A stretch of DNA of 64,000 nt from Ctena decussata. Its lineage: Eukaryota > Mollusca > Bivalvia > Lucinida > Lucinidae. Every line of letters begins with the position of its first letter. The stretch's first letter is position 1. Positions 58,335-64,000 of the stretch are shown piece by piece. Both the position numbers and the translations under genes were made by a program. The notes below the pieces were generated by a model. The model ran no database searches and had not been told where the DNA came from. It saw only the letters and a program-made list of their open reading frames with translations. Location: contig OZ022499.1 in assembly GCA_963989385.1 (NCBI GenBank), positions 36,518,866-36,582,865 on the forward strand, given 5' to 3'.

Positions 58335-60800
58335 TGTGGGTATTGTTTGTCTCAGTGAGGACACAAGGATTTTTATTTGGTATACATTTAATATATTTTG
58401 TTTCGCGTCACTAGACATGTAACCGTGGGCTGTTAGTGCAATGCAGAGGTCGTGCACTGTGCACATTTGGCTAGCAGTGCTATCCTACTCGTTAGCCTGA
58501 AACCACAAGTCCAAAAGAATCAAGTGCTTTCAGAAGCTGCTGTAATGAAAGTAAATGCTTTATGAAGTTGTCTTTAACATTAATGAAAAAAAAACATGTC
58601 AACATGGGCGTGTTAGAAATCGCATCATAATGAGAATACATAAATAAGACAAATATGTTTCTGTGATGCCCAATTTGCTAAGATGGTGAACAACAGAAAT
58701 AATGCACGGGGATACAAATGGCCCCCATCATACCAGGTCCTTTGTATATGGAACTATACAATTATATAAACTGTATGCAATGTAGCATTATGCAAAAGAC
58801 GAAACGGGATCTATACTCATCTGGAACTAATCCTAATAAGTTTATAGAAAAATATACAGCCCATTCTATTACAAGCCTTAACTGAACATAACTGAACACT
58901 AGAACAAATTGTTTTTCTACTTCATTTGTTTCATAGCTAAGCAACACCATTAAGTCTGAATTCAAATCCGAGCCAAGCTATGGTACAAGGCGCCTGCGAT
59001 GTTTGCAAACAACGATTTACGCTGTCTGAACAGTCTTTGATGTCCACATGTGCAATGCGTAGACTCTGAAGAATCTACAGACAGAACAGCAAGAATCTCA
59101 TCAAACTACGTGGAACTGCAAGGTGATCTCAGTTTTCTCTGTTTTCTATAAGGCACTCTTTTAATGCGCTTCCGTATTATTTTGGAATAACTGCCATGTT
59201 AGGCGCCTGCTTACATGTGTCACAATAAATTTGGACTAACGCCACGAAACACATCCTTTGTTCTCGCTGTGCGAAGTTTTGCAGAACGGTTAAACTGTTT
59301 TAGACACGTGAAAGTCAACGTCATGTGATCACAGAATAATGTTGTACGACATATCTCTGATCAGATTTTGATGATTTATTTAGTAATTTCTTCACGAAGA
59401 TAATTTCACGTAGGGTCTTGCAAATGTGGAGAAAGCACGTGAAAATTCGAGAATGTCTTCATAACATGCAGATAAACATATTTCAAATGGTTAAAGTAAA
59501 CAGCTTTATTAGCCGAAACTATGTAGTCTAGCCCATGTTCCTTCTTCTTAATGTATTCACTGCTGTTGAAGGAACTCTTTAAGATTTTAATTATAATTTG
59601 GCCTTTTTGTTGTCATTTTTAGATGGACCTTGACTCTTGAAATGTAGTAATTTCACATTACTGGCAAAAGGACTTGTAAAACTGTCGTGAATCATAGCAT
59701 CATCGATGAAAATCCCATTTAGAGGTAGAGATAGCACCGTAACGAGGGGCAGGAAAAAGCGTTTATAAACACACCCGATAAAATGCGTTAAGATACCATG
59801 ACTATCTGCCATGCATGTTATATGCGCATTGTAAAAAGGGCCTGGGTATTGGGTATCTACAGAGTACTTATTACTGTCGTAGTGTGTGCATACTCAGGGA
59901 CAAGATATTGTGATTTATTACGGGTCTTGAAAATCGAAGTAGTGTGATCCAAGTGAAATTTTCATATCTTCCCTTTCATGAATTTTCCAGGCAATAAGTC
60001 CCATGTATTTGCCAGATGCTCGTTTTCACTTTTTATCACTGGGTCAGCTAATAACATCACTCGAAAGTACCAAGGTCTCAAGACACAGGGTTTACACAGA
60101 GCCATGTAAAGTCACATTATTTTTCATTGGGATGCGTTGCCTGAGCAGTGTTACTGTAGGCCCTGTATATCTATATATAACGTGAATGCGTATTATCCGC
60201 AGAGTAACTAGGCGCAACTGACGTATTCGTGTTGATAATCTTATCTTCTATAGCGTATTATTTAATAATAAAAGGAAGTCGACATTTCGACACATAAACC
60301 GAATTACAATTCATATATTCATCTTGATAGATAGTAAGAAACTGCCTCATTAATTGCAAAAAAAAAACTTTCTGCTCCGAAACTCCTATTAATAAAACAG
60401 CGGGAGTCTGGGAAAAGGAAGGGACAGAGGTAACTAAAAGTAAGAAGGGAAATCAATTTTATTGAAACATAAGTATAAATAAAAGAATGAAAGTTTTATC
60501 CAGTGTTGCCAAACGACGACGTCGTATATAGTCCAGTGAATTACGCATTTTCACATATCTGTTAGGTTCTTTTTAATATTAGTCTGCTAGCTCAGTTCCG
60601 AAATGGCGGCTCGTGTCAAATGACTTAACGTTTTCCTCGGCTGCTAACGGAACAGAGATGTTATAATACAAAAAATCGAAGATCTTTCGTCAGCAAACCA
60701 AACAGCTAAATACAAAAGAAAAGTTGCTTACGCCAAATTTACTCGCCTTGAAAACGTCAAAATAAAATATTTATTATGTCGGAAAGGAGATTCGAATATT
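58335..60800. other. no feature seen
   Basis: About 2.5 kb without repeats I can detect and without frames above 73 codons. It may be ordinary intergenic or intronic DNA. Confidence 0.45.
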
Positions 60801-60805
60801 GTATG

Positions 60806-61038
60806 CCTGTTTTGGTGTCAGAGTTTCTGTGATGTTTTACCTTATGTATGTTATTATTATTTTTGGTTCGGTTTGGGTTGCTGAGTGGCCACCTTTTGGG
60901 AACAAGCTGCTCACTCGGTTGGCCATATGTTCTCTGTATCTTGATTATTTGTAAACTTAGTTGTTTCCAACTATGGTTTGAGGGCTGGATTTGGATTTTG
61001 ATTGTTTCAGTTCCTGGTCTTTGCATACTTTTTACTTT
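60806..61038 (+). repeat. dispersed repeat D4, copy 2
   Basis: Near-identical to 22524-22757 and in the same orientation. The similarity starts at GCCTG and ends at the same TACTTTTTACTTT; flanks are unrelated. The shared end and the differing start would fit a 5'-truncated retroposed copy. Confidence 0.75.
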
Positions 61039-61039
61039 C

Positions 61040-62170
61040 ATTGCAATGTAACACGCACCGATCGAGAAAACACAAAAATATTAATGCTGAAGCAAATTGG
61101 TTTTACAAAATTTCTGAGATATTCATTTGGTGTAAGTACCGAGTTTTTACAGATACAGTGTTAAAGCAAGAACTATTTCACAAGCGGAAATCCTCGCCGG
61201 AATCATGCTCCCCAACAATTACAATGGCGTAAGAACAAGCACTTACTCGAACCCATTTATACAGCCACTGTAACGAAGGCGACGGGTGATTAGAGGTGAT
61301 ATATTTCTGATGATAAGAGAGTTTAAGTTTTACAGTGCTGTCAAACATTTCCTTTCAGAGGATTAAATGTTCTTTCACACAAGTCCCAATGACAGTTAGC
61401 TATCAGCAGGTCCATTAGATCGGAATACGCAAACACAGAATATCAAATGAGATTTGCATATAAACATTCGTTGAAGAACGTTGTAAAGTATTTTGTTCAG
61501 ACGTTGTACCGTCGTAGTTCTATACAGAAAACTGTTGCGATAAACGTTTCATCAATTATATTAATTTTGAAAACATTTACGATTTCATTTTAGTTATTTA
61601 ACATCATTTATTTTAATTATTTTCTTAGATTCAAACTGTTGCTTACACTATATAATTTGCTTTCCGATCATCAGTTGAGGCTATTTCTTTTTCGTTCTCT
61701 ATTTTAGGCTATTTCTTTTTTTTTTTTTTTTTTTTTTTGAAAAACAAAAACAAAACACACACACACACACACACACATTCGAGGACTTTTTTTTAGATTA
61801 CCTTCACCGCATGCTCCAGAAGGACTATTAGAAAACGCACGCTTCGTCGTCCATCTACCTTTTAAAACGACTTCTCCTTCTCGAAGTCGCGAAACCAGAT
61901 GGAATCGAATTTCATATGTAATCTCTCCGGTCTTTTTTAATTAAAAAAATATATTCAAACGGACCCAATCAAGTAACCTTCTTGTCCGCCAGGGAAGGCA
62001 ACTTTTTTAATCCAAGCATCTGCTCCGGAATCATTGAAGCATATAAATTGATATTTCGCACTAGTATCAGACCACCTCTTCGCCTAAGTCGTTTAAATCG
62101 TAACAAGTTCATTATTTCTTATGCTCCCTAGTCGGGTCGCGAAAATTGTTAAAAAAAATCACGAAACTGG
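61040..62170. repeat. stretch with poly-T and (AC)n
   Basis: A T run at 61716-61738 is followed by an (AC)n run at about 61756-61779. The rest shows no gene or repeat. Confidence 0.7.
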
Positions 62171-62176
62171 CCAAAA

Positions 62177-62593
62177 TTGTCAAAAGAGTGTCTTTCGGCC
62201 TGGAACAGAAGTGTGTTCTATAATGGCTGCAGGGGAAGAACTCATATTTTAAAGCTTACCACGCCCCCTTCACCCCACCTCCACTTCCCTTCGAGAAAAG
62301 AGGAAGCGAGAATGCCAGGATTTCGCAAGAAACATACGGCACACCTTCCTTATCAAATTGTACACATCGCAACCGTTGGACTACAAGTGCCCCAAAGCCG
62401 GGGTAAAGAACTTTGTAAAAAAAAAAACAGAAGAGAAATAGCCCAAAATGACCAAACAGTAGTTTTGTATAATCTTTACTCCATTGAAATATCGTCTAAA
62501 ATCGCCACCGAACTGATCCGGAACGGAACAGAGCAGCTACTAGCTTCGTCTTTCCCCGTGCTCACCCACTCTCTTCGTTTCTTAAATAAGTGA
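62177..62593 (+). other. unrecognised 138-codon open frame
   Basis: The longest frame in the last 10 kb. It is basic (KKKNRRE), with no domain I know, no signal peptide and no partner. The local region is less AT-rich than its surroundings, which raises the chance of a random open frame. It could be an exon; evidence is weak. Confidence 0.15.
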
Positions 62594-62868
62594 TTGTTGA
62601 ATACTATTACAAATTCGGTGGCTAAATTTGCATATTATTCTATGGAAGAAGGTGCATTGATTACATCCTTTGTTAATCTTATCAATATATCAATAATGCG
62701 ATTTATTCCGTAAATGCCTGTGTTCCATTTCGTTCTGTTCAGCAAAATAACAATAGCTGTTCAAAATAGAAAGGAAGTAAGAAAAGATTTTCATGTGTTT
62801 TTTTTAATTTTGTTAAGGTTTTGATAAAGTATCTTTCTTATGCTTTGAATATTTCTATGGCTTTTAAT

Positions 62869-63148
62869 GTTAAGCTGTGTTACACTCAGTGTCTTTGTTA
62901 AGCTGTGTTACACTCAGTGTCTTTGTTAAGCTGTGTTACACTCAGTGTCTTTGTTAAGCTGTGTTACACTCAGTGTCTTTGTTAAGCTGTGTTACACTCA
63001 GTGTCTTTGTTAAGCTGTGTTACACTCAGTGTCTTTGTTAAGCTGTGTTACACTCAGTGTCTTTGTTAAGCTGTGTTACACTCAGTGTCTTTGTTAAGCT
63101 GTGTTACACTCAGTGTCTTTGTTAAGCTGTGTTACACTCAGTGTCTTT
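62869..63148 (+). repeat. 28-bp tandem repeat, ten copies
   Basis: Ten consecutive copies of GTTAAGCTGTGTTACACTCA followed by GTGTCTTT, from 62869 to 63148 (280 = 10 x 28). I see no difference between copies. They end at GTTATCG. There are no spacers, so it is not a CRISPR-like array. Confidence 0.97.
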
Positions 63149-63214
63149 GTTATCGAAGGTGTAATATTCCATCTTGTTGTTTGCGTTTCCTGTGGATTCT
63201 TCCATCTTGATGTA

Positions 63215-63405
63215 CGAGAGGAGTCCATTCTTTATTTAAGGGACTACTGGTCTACTTTTGTTTTAGTTTAAGGAAAATTTCCATTTGGCCTATGCAACTA
63301 GCGTAGACCCTCATCAGACGCCGCAGTTTGCGGCGTCTGATCTGGGTCTGCGCTGTTTGCCAAAGTCCCTTTTATTGTACGCTAGGCTTTAAGGGGTAAA
63401 CGCTT
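63215..63405 (+). repeat. dispersed repeat D3, copy 2, with hairpin
   Basis: Shares order with 11440-11668. Contains a strong hairpin at about 63301-63354: GCGTAGACCCTCATCAGACG against CGTCTGATCTGGGTCTGCGC around GCAGTTTGC. It resembles a diverged relative of the M1 palindromic MITEs. Confidence 0.6.
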
Positions 63406-63419
63406 CTTCTTATTTAGGT

Positions 63420-64000
63420 GTTCTTTGGTGAGCTGTTATTTGTGATGTTGGCCTTTCCTGTGTCTCTTAAGTTATATTTTGGACGTTTATTGTATTGATG
63501 GGCGGCTCGCTTTTACTAGACTGAGTGTGTCTCGTACTGAAGTTGTACCCTTGCTTGTCTACATTGTTCTTCTTCTTTCGGTGTTCTGTGTGGGTTGTGC
63601 TATGTGATTCAAGTCAAGTCAACTCTAGTGGATTTTATTTAAAGTCGGATCATTTACAAAAATGGGTAACATTAGCTTCTTCCGACTGTTAACATGCAAA
63701 GATAGCACAGATAAAAGAAGGGATTAACACAGAGGAAATAAACTAGCAACTAAAAGCAAGCAGAGATAAACATGGTTAATAGCATAAAAATATCACATGA
63801 AAAAATACCCATCATCGTTATTTTTCAAGAAAGCTACTTATCACTTACATCTATTTTTTTTAGTATCTCACACTTTTAAATTGGACAAATTTCATATCCT
63901 AATTGATATATTCATTGTCAGAAAAGTAAAGGACATATCCCAGCGTTAGTTTCTTTCACTTCCAGGCGACTAAAGTAGCAAAAACGCCTACCATGTGACC
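63420..64000. other. no clear feature
   Basis: A TTCAAGTCAAGTCAAC motif at 63609 could be the reversed microsatellite tail of a LINE, but no coding part follows before the window ends. Confidence 0.3.

Noticed and set aside
62869..63148. CRISPR-like appearance of a regular 28-bp repeat
   Set aside because: Repeats are directly adjacent with no spacers and the genome is eukaryotic.

Overview
The window looks like non-coding, transposon-dense DNA from an invertebrate, most likely a bivalve mollusc (perhaps a heterodont clam). It is AT-rich and has no long uninterrupted genes. It carries repeat types that, from general knowledge, are typical of bivalve genomes: about 236-bp palindromic MITEs starting GAGCCGCGACACGAG, tRNA-derived SINEs, arrays of about 165-bp units bounded by GCTCACCTGAGC hairpins ('pearl'/Helentron-like), and many long hairpins. 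The species call is an inference; no host gene supports it. No host protein gene, rRNA or functional tRNA gene could be supported. The coding traces are a SWIM zinc-finger fragment (20.8-21.0 kb), a decayed LINE reverse transcriptase (32.5-33.2 kb) and two tandem LINE ORF1-like copies (41.7-42.4 and 44.0-45.0 kb).

Layout. 0-6 kb: mostly featureless, with a CRE-like palindrome cluster, two hairpins, SINE pieces and short dispersed repeats. 5.9-10.9 kb: a Helentron-like element of about 455-bp tandem units, interrupted by a second element of the same type in opposite orientation made of eleven units of about 165 bp; the whole is flanked by diverged inverted repeats. 11-14 kb: MITEs and an element of about 150-bp units ending in (GGAC)n. 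14.5-22.9 kb: one copy of a roughly 2.1-kb repeat carrying two SINEs, split by a 6.37-kb insertion that begins with a G run, ends with a C run and contains the SWIM fragment. Its inverted partner lies at 50.9-53.2 kb.

23.3-37.9 kb: a large imperfect inverted repeat. The left arm (23310-25862) is compact. The right arm (32018-37929) is the same sequence opened by at least three later insertions: a 1.57-kb element with about 165-bp terminal repeats, a 236-bp palindromic MITE and a 1340-bp mariner-like element. The left arm preserves the empty sites. The spacer between the arms holds a 333-bp near-perfect palindrome with a 5-bp duplication (TCGAC) and a 405-bp TIR element.

38-50 kb: two more MITEs, a 44-bp minisatellite open in several frames, a 2.1-2.5 kb tandem segmental duplication (two and a fraction copies) carrying LINE ORF1-like sequence and SINEs, and a third array of about 163-bp units. 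53-64 kb: further MITEs, SINEs and hairpins, a 233-bp segment nearly identical to one at 22.5 kb, and ten apparently perfect copies of a 28-bp repeat.

The elements do not form a pathway. Their value is as a nested insertion record: paired arms and tandem copies let many element boundaries and relative ages be read from this one sequence. Coordinates come from reading by eye; repeat edges may be off by several bases, and stated similarities are visual estimates.
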